From Bacteroidales bacterium (GTDB taxonomy: Bacteria > Bacteroidota > Bacteroidia > Bacteroidales > UBA932), in assembly GCA_017558775.1 (NCBI GenBank), contig JAFYTP010000003.1:1-61534 (forward strand): a DNA stretch of 61,534 nucleotides, read 5' to 3'. Below the pieces are notes generated by a model that was not told where the DNA came from, ran no database searches, and saw only the letters and a program-made list of their open reading frames with translations. Each line of letters begins with the position of its first letter. The first letter of the stretch is position 1. Positions 23,827 through 32,346 of the stretch are shown piece by piece. Both the position numbers and the translations under genes were made by a program.

Positions 23827-24491
23827 AACTGCCAATCAATCGGGGTTTTTCCTTCGGCGCGAAGGATGAGGTTGGTCTGGGAAAAATGGCGGCATCCGAA
23901 GAAGGCGCCACCCGCCAGCGGCGACGGATGCGCCGCGGTCAGGACATGGTGCTTCGTCGTGTCCACGAGGGCGGCCTTCCCCTGGGCGAACCGGCCCCAG
24001 AGAAGGAACACGACGCCGTCGCAGCGGTCGGAGACGGTCCGGATCACCGCGTCGGTGAACTCCTGCCAGCCGATGCGGCTGTGGGAGGTGGGCGTTCCCG
24101 CCTGCACGGTGAGGACCGTGTTCAGCAGCAGGACACCCTGACGGGCCCACGGCTCAAGGTCCGGGCTTCCGCTCATGTGGAGGCCCAGGTCGGTTTCGAT
24201 TTCTTTAAAGATGTTCTTCAGGGACGGCGGCGCGGGAACGCCCTCCGGCACGGAGAAGCACAGCCCCATCGCCTGTCCCGGCCCGTGATACGGGTCCTGG
24301 CCCAGGATGACGACCTTCACCTCGGAAAGAGGCGTGAGGTCGAAGGCCTTGAAAATCTGGCGGCCGGGAGGATAGATCACCTTCCCGGCAGCCTTTTCTT
24401 CGTGGAGGAAGCGGACCAGGGAGGCGAAATACGGTTTCTCGAATTCGTCCCGCAGGGCTTCCTTCCAAGATTGTTCAATCTTTACGTCCAT
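23823..24491 (-). CDS. ung: Uracil-DNA glycosylase
   Basis: 222 residues from MDVKIEQSW. Family 1 UDG that removes uracil from DNA. The water-activating loop GQDPYHGPGQAMG, the LLLNTVLTV segment and the C-terminal HPSPLAGGAF minor-groove loop are all present. In-frame codons upstream belong to the intergenic repeat at 24496-24522, so the start is placed after it. It begins the ATGA-coupled ung-coaD-thioredoxin run. Confidence 0.96.
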   Translation of the reverse strand: MDVKIEQSWKEALRDEFEKPYFASLVRFLHEEKAAGKVIYPPGRQIFKAFDLTPLSEVKVVILGQDPYHGPGQAMGLCFSVPEGVPAPPSLKNIFKEIETDLGLHMSGSPDLEPWARQGVLLLNTVLTVQAGTPTSHSRIGWQEFTDAVIRTVSDRCDGVVFLLWGRFAQGKAALVDTTKHHVLTAAHPSPLAGGAFFGCRHFSQTNLILRAEGKTPIDWQL

Positions 24492-24495
24492 GTTA

Positions 24496-24522
24496 GATTC
24501 CTTCGCTGCGCTCGGAATGACA
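24496..24522. repeat. Dispersed 27-bp intergenic repeat, copy 1
   Basis: GATTCCTTCGCT followed by GCGCTCGGAATGACA. It differs at one position from the reverse complement of 60942-60968 and resembles 60882-60918 and 39811-39837. It fills most of the 37 bases between lon and ung. Probably one member of a genome-wide intergenic repeat. Confidence 0.7.
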
Positions 24523-24528
24523 GGGAGG

Positions 24529-26931
24529 TCAGAAGATCGCTTCAATGACCTCCGCAATGTTCTTCACATAGACAAAGGTAAGACCTTTTACGTAAATTTC
24601 CTTGATGTCCTCGATATCTTTACGGTTTTCTTCGGAAATGACGATGGTCTGGACCCCGGCGCGCTTAGCAGCGAGGATCTTTTCCTTGATGCCGCCCACC
24701 GGGAGCACCCGGCCGCGGAGGGTCATCTCGCCCGTCATCGCGATGCCGCTCTTAAGCGACTGCCCGCGCAGGGCGGACACCATCGAGCTGACCATCGTGA
24801 TGCCGGCGGACGGGCCGTCCTTGGGCACCGCGCCCTCGGGCACATGGACATGGATATCCTTCTCCATGAACTGGTCGGTGGTCATCTCCGCCAGTTCCGG
24901 ATGGGCTTTGATGTACTGCCAGGCGATCTGGGCGGACTCCTTCATCACGTCGCCCAGGTTGCCGGTCATCGACAGGACGCCCTTGCCCTTGGAGACGGAG
25001 CTTTCGACGAAGAGGATCTCGCCGCCCATCTCGGTCCAGGCCAGGCCGGTCACCACGCCCGGGGCCTCATTGCCCTTCTGGGTGTCGTGGAAGGAGGTCG
25101 GCAGGCCCAGGTACTCGCGGAGGTGTTCCTTCTTGACCACCTTCGGGTATTCCTCCTCGAGGGCGATCTTCTTCGCGGTCACGCGGGCGATCTTCGCGAT
25201 CTGCTTCTCCAGGCCGCGGACGCCGGATTCGTGCGTGTACTCATCGACAATGTCGGCGAGGCATTCCGGGTCGATCTCCAGCTCGTCCTTCTTCAGGCCG
25301 TGCTCTTCCAACTGCTTGGGAACCAGATAGTTTTTCGCGATCTCGAGCTTCTCCTCGGCCAGATAGCCAGTCACATTGATCATCTCCATACGGTCCTTCA
25401 GGGCCGGCTGGATGGTGGAGATGCCGTTCGCCGTAGTGATGAACAGGACGTTCGACAGGTCATAGTCGATGTCCAGGTAGTTGTCGTGGAAGGTGCTGTT
25501 CTGCTCCGGATCCAGGGCCTCGAGCAGTGCGCTGGACGGGTCGCCCTTGAAGTCGGAGGAGAGCTTGTCGATCTCATCCAGGACGATGACCGGGTTGGAG
25601 GTGCCGGCCCGCTGGAGGCCGTTCAGAATCCGGCCTGGAAGGGCGCCCACGTAGGTTTTCCGGTGGCCGCGGATCTCCGCCTCGTCGTGCATGCCGCCGA
25701 GGGAGATGCGCACGTACTGACGCCCGAGGGCACGCGCGATGGACTTGCCAAGGCTGGTCTTACCCACGCCGGGAGGGCCGTACAGGCACAGGATCGGGGA
25801 CTTCATGTTGCCCTTCAGCTTGAGGACGGCGAGGTACTCGATGATACGGTCCTTCACCTGGTCCAGGCCGTAGTGGTCCTCGTCCAGCACTTCCTGGGCG
25901 TGCTTCAGGTCCAGATTGTCCTCCGACATCTCGCCCCACGGCAGGTCCAGCATAAACTGGATGTAGTTGTATTGCACGCTGTAGTCCGGCGAGGACGGGT
26001 TGTACTTCTCCAGGCGCGCCATCTCCTTGTCGAAGATAGCCCGCACTTCCTTGGACCACTTCTTCGCGTCCGCGCGTTCGCGCAGTTTCGCGAACTCCTC
26101 GCCCTCGTCCATGCCGAGCTCCTCCTGGATGGTCCGCAGCTGGTTGTTCAGGTAGTATTCCCGCTGCTGCTGGTCGATGTCGCTCTTGACCTTCTGGTTG
26201 ATCTCCTGCTTGATCCGCAGGAGCTGCACCTGGGTGTCCAGCACCTTGAGCAGGGCCATGCCGCGCTCGTGGACATCGCTGAAGGAGAGGAGATTGACGC
26301 GGTCCGCGAAGTTCTCCACCTCGATGGTGGTGGCGATGAAGTTCACCAGGAACTGGAAGTTGTCGATGGCCTTGAGGGCGCCGACAGCCTCCTTCGGGGC
26401 GAAGGACGAGGAACGGACGATCTCTCCGGCCCGCTCCTTGAGCGCGTCGGAAAGCACCCGGATCTCGTTCTCGTCCTCCTGCGGGAGGACATCCTCCTCA
26501 TAGGTGACGCGGGCGACGATATAAGGGTCGCAGTTCAGGACCGCATCCACATGGATGCGCTTGAATCCCTGCAGGATAGCGGTCAGGGAGCCGTCCGGCA
26601 TCTCCAGGGTCTTGACGACCTTGCAGACGGTGCCGTATTCGGCGAGGTCCCCCTGGACGGGATCCTCGACGGTGACGTCGGTCTGGGGAACCGCGCCCAG
26701 GACGCCGTCCCGCGTCTCGACGTCACGGATCAGGCGGATGGATTTCTCCCGGCCGATGGTGACGGGGAACACGGTCCCGGGGAACACGACGGCGTTCCGC
26801 AGGGCCAGCACAGGGATGGCGTCGGCGAGGTCGGACTCGTCCAGCTTCAGCAGGGACGTATCGCCCACGACCGGCATGATATTCACTTCTACGCCCGGCT
26901 GGGCGTTCATATCAAAGATATCTTTCATCAA
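24529..26931 (-). CDS. lon: ATP-dependent protease La
   Basis: 800 residues, normal for Lon. An N-terminal substrate-binding LAN domain (~40-240), a coiled region, an AAA+ module with Walker [16 protein letters not shown] and Walker [11 protein letters not shown], and a C-terminal S16 serine-lysine protease domain with the catalytic Ser in [10 protein letters not shown] and Lys in [14 protein letters not shown]. Cytosolic quality-control protease. No TAnnTTTG promoter is visible upstream; a 15-bp palindrome lies 18 bases before the ATG. Two ATGs (26931 and 26928) are possible starts. Confidence 0.96.
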   Translation of the reverse strand: MMKDIFDMNAQPGVEVNIMPVVGDTSLLKLDESDLADAIPVLALRNAVVFPGTVFPVTIGREKSIRLIRDVETRDGVLGAVPQTDVTVEDPVQGDLAEYGTVCKVVKTLEMPDGSLTAILQGFKRIHVDAVLNCDPYIVARVTYEEDVLPQEDENEIRVLSDALKERAGEIVRSSSFAPKEAVGALKAIDNFQFLVNFIATTIEVENFADRVNLLSFSDVHERGMALLKVLDTQVQLLRIKQEINQKVKSDIDQQQREYYLNNQLRTIQEELGMDEGEEFAKLRERADAKKWSKEVRAIFDKEMARLEKYNPSSPDYSVQYNYIQFMLDLPWGEMSEDNLDLKHAQEVLDEDHYGLDQVKDRIIEYLAVLKLKGNMKSPILCLYGPPGVGKTSLGKSIARALGRQYVRISLGGMHDEAEIRGHRKTYVGALPGRILNGLQRAGTSNPVIVLDEIDKLSSDFKGDPSSALLEALDPEQNSTFHDNYLDIDYDLSNVLFITTANGISTIQPALKDRMEMINVTGYLAEEKLEIAKNYLVPKQLEEHGLKKDELEIDPECLADIVDEYTHESGVRGLEKQIAKIARVTAKKIALEEEYPKVVKKEHLREYLGLPTSFHDTQKGNEAPGVVTGLAWTEMGGEILFVESSVSKGKGVLSMTGNLGDVMKESAQIAWQYIKAHPELAEMTTDQFMEKDIHVHVPEGAVPKDGPSAGITMVSSMVSALRGQSLKSGIAMTGEMTLRGRVLPVGGIKEKILAAKRAGVQTIVISEENRKDIEDIKEIYVKGLTFVYVKNIAEVIEAIF

Positions 26932-26949
26932 CAGTAAAAGTTAGGGGGC

Positions 26950-26964
26950 ATGACAATTTGTCAT
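26950..26964. promoter_or_regulatory. 15-bp palindrome in the lon leader
   Basis: ATGACAA-T-TTGTCAT is a perfect 7-bp inverted repeat around one base, 18 bp before the lon ATG. As lon is commonly stress-regulated, this could be an operator, but the cognate regulator is unknown. Confidence 0.4.
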
Positions 26965-27045
26965 ACCCGGTACTTGTATTCTTTCCATATATAATAATGT
27001 CAATCTCCGTGCCAAGCCGTAGAAGGCCGATTTTTGGCGGAACTC

Positions 27046-27076
27046 TTTGATTTTAGAAAAATTAACCCTAATTTTG
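27046..27076 (+). promoter_or_regulatory. HU promoter
   Basis: TTTG at 27046-27049, a 19-base spacer and TAATTTTG at 27069-27076 form a canonical Bacteroidota promoter. The predicted start near 27083 gives an A-rich leader of about 50 bases with AAACAAACC and no Shine-Dalgarno. Confidence 0.75.
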
Positions 27077-27133
27077 CAAATCCGAAACTTAAACGGAAGA
27101 AAAACAAACCTTTAAACAATTTTTTATTTAACT

Positions 27134-27412
27134 ATGACTAAGGCAGAGATTGTCAATGAGGTTGCGAAATCGACCGGCATTGAGAAAGTTCAGGTTCAGA
27201 GTGTGATCGAGGAGTTCACCAAGGTTGTCAAGGATTCCATTATTGCCGGTGAGCCGGTTTATCTCCGTGGCTTCGGTAGCTTTATCATCAAGCACCGCGC
27301 CGAGAAGGCCGCCCGCAATATCACGAAGAAGCAGACGATGACCATCCCCGCTCACAACATCCCGGCTTTCAAGCCCGCCAAGGTTTTCGTCAACGCCGTG
27401 AAGGAAAAATAA
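27134..27412 (+). CDS. HU-family DNA-binding protein
   Basis: 92 residues. Dimeric nucleoid protein: N-terminal helices (TKAEIVNEVAKSTGIEKVQV), the LRGFGSF turn and the basic beta-arm with Pro in NIPAFKPAKVF. It is followed by the AURKAIP1-like peptide and a terminator, so a short highly expressed transcript is likely. Confidence 0.96.
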   Translation: MTKAEIVNEVAKSTGIEKVQVQSVIEEFTKVVKDSIIAGEPVYLRGFGSFIIKHRAEKAARNITKKQTMTIPAHNIPAFKPAKVFVNAVKEK

Positions 27413-27447
27413 TCCATTCACAAAAATAAACAAACAACTTTTTTATT

Positions 27448-27537
27448 ATGCCTAGCGGTAAGAAAAGAAAAAGACATAAAATGGCAACGCACAAGCGTAA
27501 AAAGCGCTTGCGCAAGAACAGACACAAGAAGAAATAA
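27448..27537 (+). CDS. 29-residue basic protein, AURKAIP1/COX24 (mS38-like)
   Basis: MPSGKKRKRHKMATHKRKKR then a further nine mostly basic residues; more than half of all residues are Lys, Arg or His. Matches the very short AURKAIP1/COX24-domain proteins encoded after HU in Bacteroidota, related to the mitoribosomal small-subunit protein mS38. A ribosome-associated role is known for the mitochondrial homologue and inferred here. Too short for most gene callers. The 35-base gap from HU is A-rich. Confidence 0.85.
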   Translation: MPSGKKRKRHKMATHKRKKRLRKNRHKKK

Positions 27538-27578
27538 TTCTTCCCGCGTGTCTGCCATTTTAGCAGTCTGCTGAAAGC

Positions 27579-27611
27579 AAAGGGCTCGCCGGAGGATCCG
27601 GAAGCCCTTTT
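27579..27611 (+). terminator. Rho-independent terminator after HU/AURKAIP1
   Basis: AAAGGGCT pairs with AGCCCTTT and encloses a second stem CCGGA/TCCGG, followed by TTGTCTT. It separates the small abundant transcript from the RNase gene starting at 27641. Confidence 0.8.
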
Positions 27612-27640
27612 GTCTTAAAGTCCAAAAACCAAATTTCCTG

Positions 27641-29206
27641 ATGGAGTCTGAAAAACCCGACAAGGACCTGATTGTCGATGTAACATCGACGGAAGTACAC
27701 ATCGCCTTGATGGAAAACCACCGGCTGATCGAGTACAACACGGAGTCCAGCACTGGGAAAAAGTATTCGGTGGGAGATGTGCACCTGGGTAAGGTGAAGA
27801 AAATCCTCCCGAATCTCAATGCTGCCTTCGTCGATATCGGGGACAAGAAGGAAGCCTTCATCCACTATCTGGACCTGGGACTGTACTTCCACGCGTTCGA
27901 CCAGTTCGTGCGGGAGTCAAACCAGAACACGAATCTCGAGGACCTCTATTCGAGGATTCAGATCGGTACTCCCCTCCCCAAGGAGGGCAAGATCGAGGAA
28001 ATCCTGAAACCGGGCCAGATGATCGTCGCCCAGATCGTGAAAGAGCCGATATCCACGAAGGGATCACGACTGACTGCGGAAATTTCGTTGGCGGGACGCA
28101 ACATTGTCCTTCTCCCCTTCGCCGAGAAGGTGTCGATCTCCGCGAAGATCGCATCGAAGGAGGAGAAGCGTAGACTTGAAACGCTTGTCAAGAGCATCCT
28201 CCCCAAGAACTACGGAGCCATCATCCGTACGGCGGCCGAAGGAAAGAACGCCGCCACCCTCGTGGGAGAGACGAAAGCCCTCATCGAGAAGTGGGAAAGC
28301 TCTTGGAAGAAGATCGCCCGTAACAAGAACGTCCAGCTGCTCTTCACCGAGTACAGCAAGACGACCACCATCCTCAGGGACCTGCTGAACGAATCGTTCT
28401 CCAACATCTGGATCAACGACGAGAAAATCTGCGACGAAGCCCGGAAGTACATTGCGATCATCGCTCCCGAACAGGAGAAGATCGTGCACCTGTACGAAGG
28501 CAAGCAGCCCATCTATGACCATTTCGAGGTCACCCGGCAGATCAAGAGTTCCTTCGGAAAGGTGGTGCCGATGAAGCAGGGGGCCTATCTTGTGATCGAG
28601 ACGACGGAAGCGCTGAATGTGATCGACGTGAACAGCGGCATCCGCACCAAGACCGCCGACCAGGAAGAGAATTCCTTCGAGGTCAACAAGATCGCCGCGG
28701 AAGAGATCGCACGGCAGCTCAGACTCCGCGATATGGGAGGGATTGTCATCGTGGACTTCATCGACATGGAGTCGAACGACCATAAGAACGCCCTCTTCAA
28801 ACACATGCAGGAGCTGATGGAAAATGACAGGGCCAAGCACAACGTGCTGCCGCTGACCAAGTTCGGGCTGATGCAGATCACCCGGCAGCGGATCCGCCCG
28901 GTGACCGAGATCAACACCATGGAACAATGCCCGCTGTGCCACGGCACCGGCAAGATCCACTCCAGCGTGGTGATCGACGAGGAGATTGAGCGGAAGCTCG
29001 CCTACTACGTCATCGAGAAGGGATACAAGGTCCTGACCCTGAAAACCAGTCCGATCCTGGGCGCATACCTCAAAAGGGGTTTATTCAACTCCTATCTGAG
29101 CAAGTGGAGAAAGCACTACAAGGTCAAGTTGGACATTGAAGAAATCACCGATTTCTCCGTCCTGCAACACGAAATGTACAATGAAAAAGGAGAGAAGCTC
29201 GATTAG
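27641..29206 (+). CDS. rng: Ribonuclease G/E family endoribonuclease
   Basis: 521 residues, RNase G length. An S1-like RNA-binding region (VGDVHLGKVKKILPNLNAAFVDIG) with an inserted segment, the RNase H-like/5'-sensor region, and the catalytic Mg-binding acids in NVIDVNSGIRT and GIVIVDFIDM. The zinc-link CPLCHGTG near 430 supports dimerisation. No long RNase E scaffold tail. Begins 30 bases after the terminator; its own promoter is not obvious. Confidence 0.95.
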   Translation: MESEKPDKDLIVDVTSTEVHIALMENHRLIEYNTESSTGKKYSVGDVHLGKVKKILPNLNAAFVDIGDKKEAFIHYLDLGLYFHAFDQFVRESNQNTNLEDLYSRIQIGTPLPKEGKIEEILKPGQMIVAQIVKEPISTKGSRLTAEISLAGRNIVLLPFAEKVSISAKIASKEEKRRLETLVKSILPKNYGAIIRTAAEGKNAATLVGETKALIEKWESSWKKIARNKNVQLLFTEYSKTTTILRDLLNESFSNIWINDEKICDEARKYIAIIAPEQEKIVHLYEGKQPIYDHFEVTRQIKSSFGKVVPMKQGAYLVIETTEALNVIDVNSGIRTKTADQEENSFEVNKIAAEEIARQLRLRDMGGIVIVDFIDMESNDHKNALFKHMQELMENDRAKHNVLPLTKFGLMQITRQRIRPVTEINTMEQCPLCHGTGKIHSSVVIDEEIERKLAYYVIEKGYKVLTLKTSPILGAYLKRGLFNSYLSKWRKHYKVKLDIEEITDFSVLQHEMYNEKGEKLD

Positions 29207-29237
29207 AGCCTCTCTCTTTTGCTTCTCAAAAGAGAGA
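29188..29237 (+). terminator. Possible terminator at the 3' end of rng
   Basis: GAGAGAAGCTC at the end of rng can pair imperfectly with GAGCCTCTCTC after the stop, followed by TTTT; a second overlapping hairpin CTCTCTTTTG/CAAAAGAGAG follows at once. The two are mutually exclusive structures. Confidence 0.5.
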
Positions 29238-29254
29238 AGCAATCGTTCACGTTA

Positions 29255-29322
29255 CCCCCACCCTAAATCCCTCCCCTCGGGGGAGGGACTTAGTCGCTTC
29301 GCTCCGAAACGACCGGGGGTTC
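29255..29322. repeat. GC-rich intergenic repeat-like element
   Basis: Contains a strong hairpin CCCTCCCC/GGGGGAGGG followed by TTAGTCGCTTCGCTCCGAAA and CGACCGGGGG. It has the look of the dispersed intergenic elements common in Bacteroidota and occupies the convergent space between rng and the Omp28 gene. No second copy of this exact type occurs in the window. Confidence 0.45.
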
Positions 29323-29323
29323 A

Positions 29324-31186
29324 TTATTCAGCCTCGATGGGAGCCGTGGTGCCGACCGCGGCAACGCGGCAGTTGTCCACGTACCAGTCGCCGTAGCTGC
29401 CGGACTGGATGGCGGGACGCTCGCCATAGGCCCGCTGGACGTACGCCAGGATCATCAGGTTGTCCTTGTTATAATCCGAAGGGACGGTGTAGCTGTAGTT
29501 GAAGGACTTGGTCCCGCCTACCTCGTTGATGGTGAAGGATTCACCGGAGATGGAGGAGGTGAGGGTCTTCCGGGCTACACGGTCGTGCTGGAAGTCATCG
29601 TGGGCACCGTTGTTATAATCGGCCTGGTAGCCGATAATGCCGTTCTCCATCAGGATGACCGTCAGCTTGTAGGTTTCGGGAGAGAGGCCCAGCACATCGA
29701 CCTTGACATTCAGATTCTGACCGGAGAGGCTGGATTCCAGGCCGACGGACGTCACCGCGGGATAGAGGGTCTCCGTCTCTTCGACGGCGTTGGCGATCAG
29801 TTGCGCGGCATAGTCGGAGCTATAGTTCTCCACCTCGACGCGGCCGTCGACGATTCCGGTCGGATAACCGCCGATCTGATATTGGCTGCCCAGGGTGTTA
29901 ATGTCCGAGAAGCCGTAATTACCGTCCGTGGCATACAGGCAGATATACTCAAACTTATCACCCAAGTTGGACTTGGCCAGCTTGAAGGTCTCGCTCATGA
30001 TGGGGCAATAGCCACACCAGGTCGCCGTGAAGCGCATGCCCAGGGAATGATGGGCAATCTTCTTGAGGTTGCTGCCGTCACCCTGCGTCACCGTGACCGG
30101 ATAGCAGTTCTTGTCATCGCACACAATCAGCACGCCCGTACGCTCCTCGCCGAGGTTCTGTTCGGCGCTGAAAGAAACGGTCACGCCCAGCCGGGGATCG
30201 CCGCTGGCGCCCACTTCCTTGATCCAGTCAGCGGTGTTTTCGATGTGGTAGCCGACCGTGGAGCGGATGGTCAGGGAGAACACGCCGCCCATCGGATCCA
30301 CCGTGATTTCGGTGGGGCTGTACTCGAAGAAATCGCCATACTCGATACCCGCGTCCGCATCCATCAGCGTGGCAAAATGGCCCGCCTGGATGTTAACGTC
30401 CTTGGTGACCGTACGGACAGCGATATCCCCGTCCTCCTTCTCGAACAGAAGGGAGAATCCGCCTTTCAGGTTGGCAGGCATCGTCACGAAATGATAGGCT
30501 TCTCCCACCTTCAGGGTCTCCCCTTCCGGAGCGGAAAGCTCGATCTTGTTGGACATGTAATCCGCCGAACCGGTCGCGCGAATGTAAGGCGTGGATCCGG
30601 CCGAAGCCGCATACAGGCCGATGAGGCCGGCCAGATAGACGCTTTCGTCCGCAGGGACGAGAAGTACCTTCTTGACGCCCGGCTCGGTCACGGAGAACTT
30701 GACGCCACCGCACTGGTGATGGAAGGTCAAGGACTTCGTGTCTTTCTTGACAAAGGCTGCGGAGATGAACAGATTATCCGCGAAGGAGCCGGCGACAGCC
30801 TCCTGCGTGTCAGGAAGTGTCGTCACATAATAGCTGCTCTGGATATTGTTGTCCGCATTGTACGGATAAACCGCCCAGAAGTTACCGGAACCGGAAGGCA
30901 TCGTGCCGGAGAACTCGGCCGTCGCCGCAGGTTCGGTATTCTTGGAAACGAATTTCTTGTTGGCGGAATTGCCAACACGGATAATGGAAATCGCGTCCTT
31001 GGGAGACCAGAAAACCTTTCCGTCGGCTTGACGGACGGTCTTCGTTTCATCGGCACCGGAGAAACCGGCGGTGAGGACGGTGATCTCACCTTCCTCTTCG
31101 GGCGTGACATCGACGGGCTCGTCGACGTTGCAGGAGCAAGTCAGGATGGCGGCGAAAGCCGCGAAAAGCAATGCGTTCTTTTTCAT
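29324..31186 (-). CDS. BACON/Omp28-related lipoprotein with thioredoxin-type CxxC
   Basis: 620 residues from MKKNALLFAAFAAILTC; lipobox near Cys18-20 (LTCSC). The N-terminal ~280 residues are beta-rich and fimbrillin-like. A BACON-like segment follows (ITVDPMGGVFSLTIRSTVG, then YPVTVTQGDG). The C-terminal Omp28-type domain begins with a thioredoxin-like FTATWCGYCPIMSETF and ends with the family stretch VILMENGIIGYQADYNNG and NGAHDDFQHDRVAR. Likely surface or periplasmic; many such proteins are linked with gingipain-like export or envelope redox loci, but the role is unproven. Last gene of the TlpA-DUF6029-Omp28 run. Confidence 0.8.
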   Translation of the reverse strand: MKKNALLFAAFAAILTCSCNVDEPVDVTPEEEGEITVLTAGFSGADETKTVRQADGKVFWSPKDAISIIRVGNSANKKFVSKNTEPAATAEFSGTMPSGSGNFWAVYPYNADNNIQSSYYVTTLPDTQEAVAGSFADNLFISAAFVKKDTKSLTFHHQCGGVKFSVTEPGVKKVLLVPADESVYLAGLIGLYAASAGSTPYIRATGSADYMSNKIELSAPEGETLKVGEAYHFVTMPANLKGGFSLLFEKEDGDIAVRTVTKDVNIQAGHFATLMDADAGIEYGDFFEYSPTEITVDPMGGVFSLTIRSTVGYHIENTADWIKEVGASGDPRLGVTVSFSAEQNLGEERTGVLIVCDDKNCYPVTVTQGDGSNLKKIAHHSLGMRFTATWCGYCPIMSETFKLAKSNLGDKFEYICLYATDGNYGFSDINTLGSQYQIGGYPTGIVDGRVEVENYSSDYAAQLIANAVEETETLYPAVTSVGLESSLSGQNLNVKVDVLGLSPETYKLTVILMENGIIGYQADYNNGAHDDFQHDRVARKTLTSSISGESFTINEVGGTKSFNYSYTVPSDYNKDNLMILAYVQRAYGERPAIQSGSYGDWYVDNCRVAAVGTTAPIEAE

Positions 31187-31199
31187 GGCCGTTCCGTTT

Positions 31200-31322
31200 T
31201 TAGTCATCCAGATCATCAAGGATGTCGTCATACGTGTCATCCAATCCGCCGCTCAGGCAGAAAGAGAGGTCTTGATGCAGGTCGATCACCCGGACCGCAG
31301 GGGTTAGATACACTTTTTCCAT
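31200..31322 (-). CDS. 40-residue acidic peptide with Gly-Gly motif
   Basis: Reads MEKVYLTPAVRVIDLHQDLS, then FCLSGG, then a 14-residue tail of mainly Asp, Leu, Ile and Tyr. An intact ATG-to-TAA frame sits between the two Omp28 genes, 21 bases after one stop and 13 bases before the next start, so it is in the operon. Short proteins with the K-x-Y-x-x-P-x-V-x-V-I start, a Cys and a Gly-rich or acidic end are frequent in Bacteroidota beside envelope proteins, but their role is not established. No signal peptide. Confidence 0.7.
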   Translation of the reverse strand: MEKVYLTPAVRVIDLHQDLSFCLSGGLDDTYDDILDDLDD

Positions 31323-31343
31323 CTCTTTGATTTTGAATATTTG

Positions 31344-32345
31344 TCAGTCGTTTTCTTCTTCATATTGATAATCCACCGAAGCGCCAAGGGCGCAAGTGAC
31401 GACGTTGTCCACGAAGCCGTTGCGGAGGACCAGGGCCACGAATCGGGGCGAGCCGGAAACGGGTCTGGAGATGGACGCATGCCCGGTTTCCCCTTCTTTC
31501 ATTCCCGACGCGGTGAAACAATCCGTCCACGAGCGCAGGACATTGTTGTGGACATGGTTCTCGGAACCGCCTGTCTGTTTGGCTACGATGCCGTCTTCCA
31601 GTTCCAGGATGCTGAGGGTGTAGTCACCGTCCCGGACAATCTTCATCTCGGCCTTCACCGTGTATCTGTCTCCGTCCAGTTCGCTCTCAATCTTAAGGCC
31701 GGCGGCCGGGCCGCGGGCTTCCAGGAGACGGTCGACCTGTTTGAGTAAGAGATCCATCGAAGAATCTGTAAACTTACTCTCAGGATCCAAATCTACAACA
31801 GCTTGCGGACATGTATTCTTCGTTTCGAATCGCTTGACCAAATCATCACAGAGAGGCTTAACATACATCGGGTCAATGGACAAGCAATGGACACTCACCG
31901 GGACAATCCGGCCGGGTCTTGCCTCCATCGCCTGTTCAATAGCTTCTTCCATGAACGGGCAATTCACACACCAAGTGCCCGTGAATTCCAGCACCAGGCT
32001 GCGGCGGTAGAAGTCCTTGCCTTCATCGGCAATCACGATGGCTGAGATCACGAGGGGCTCGGATTCCTCACCGTCGATCGAGGCGACGAAGGTCCACTCC
32101 CCGGCTTCCGTCGGGGCGAAGACGTTCCCCTCGAGGACGGTTCCGTCCGTGACGTTGCGGATTTCCGCATCGGCTGTCACATCCTCGGCGCCGGAGAAGA
32201 CGGTGAAGGTAGCCTGCTCCCCCGCCGTCACGTTCAGGGCGGTGAGGTCGGCCACCAGACGTACTTCCAGCGCGGGGTCGTCCTTCTGGCCGACGCAGGA
32301 GAGCATCGGCATAAGCAGAAGGAGGATATATAACCACTTTCTCAT
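31344..32345 (-). CDS. Omp28-related lipoprotein with CxxC thioredoxin motif
   Basis: 333 residues. Lipobox MLSC (Cys17). An Ig-like N-terminal domain (~25-105, LTALNVTAGEQATFTVFSG) precedes an Omp28-type thioredoxin-fold domain with EFTGTWCVNCPFMEEAI near 120. The C-terminal beta-rich region contains GGSENHVHNNVLRSW, the Omp28 counterpart of the HDDFQHDRV segment in the following lipoprotein. One base separates it from DUF6029, so co-translation is expected. Confidence 0.82.
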   Translation of the reverse strand: MRKWLYILLLLMPMLSCVGQKDDPALEVRLVADLTALNVTAGEQATFTVFSGAEDVTADAEIRNVTDGTVLEGNVFAPTEAGEWTFVASIDGEESEPLVISAIVIADEGKDFYRRSLVLEFTGTWCVNCPFMEEAIEQAMEARPGRIVPVSVHCLSIDPMYVKPLCDDLVKRFETKNTCPQAVVDLDPESKFTDSSMDLLLKQVDRLLEARGPAAGLKIESELDGDRYTVKAEMKIVRDGDYTLSILELEDGIVAKQTGGSENHVHNNVLRSWTDCFTASGMKEGETGHASISRPVSGSPRFVALVLRNGFVDNVVTCALGASVDYQYEEEND

Positions 32346-32346
32346 T

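Noticed and set aside
24490-26937. 815-codon plus-strand frame opposite lon
   Set aside because: Antisense to a fully conserved Lon protease; no recognisable domain.
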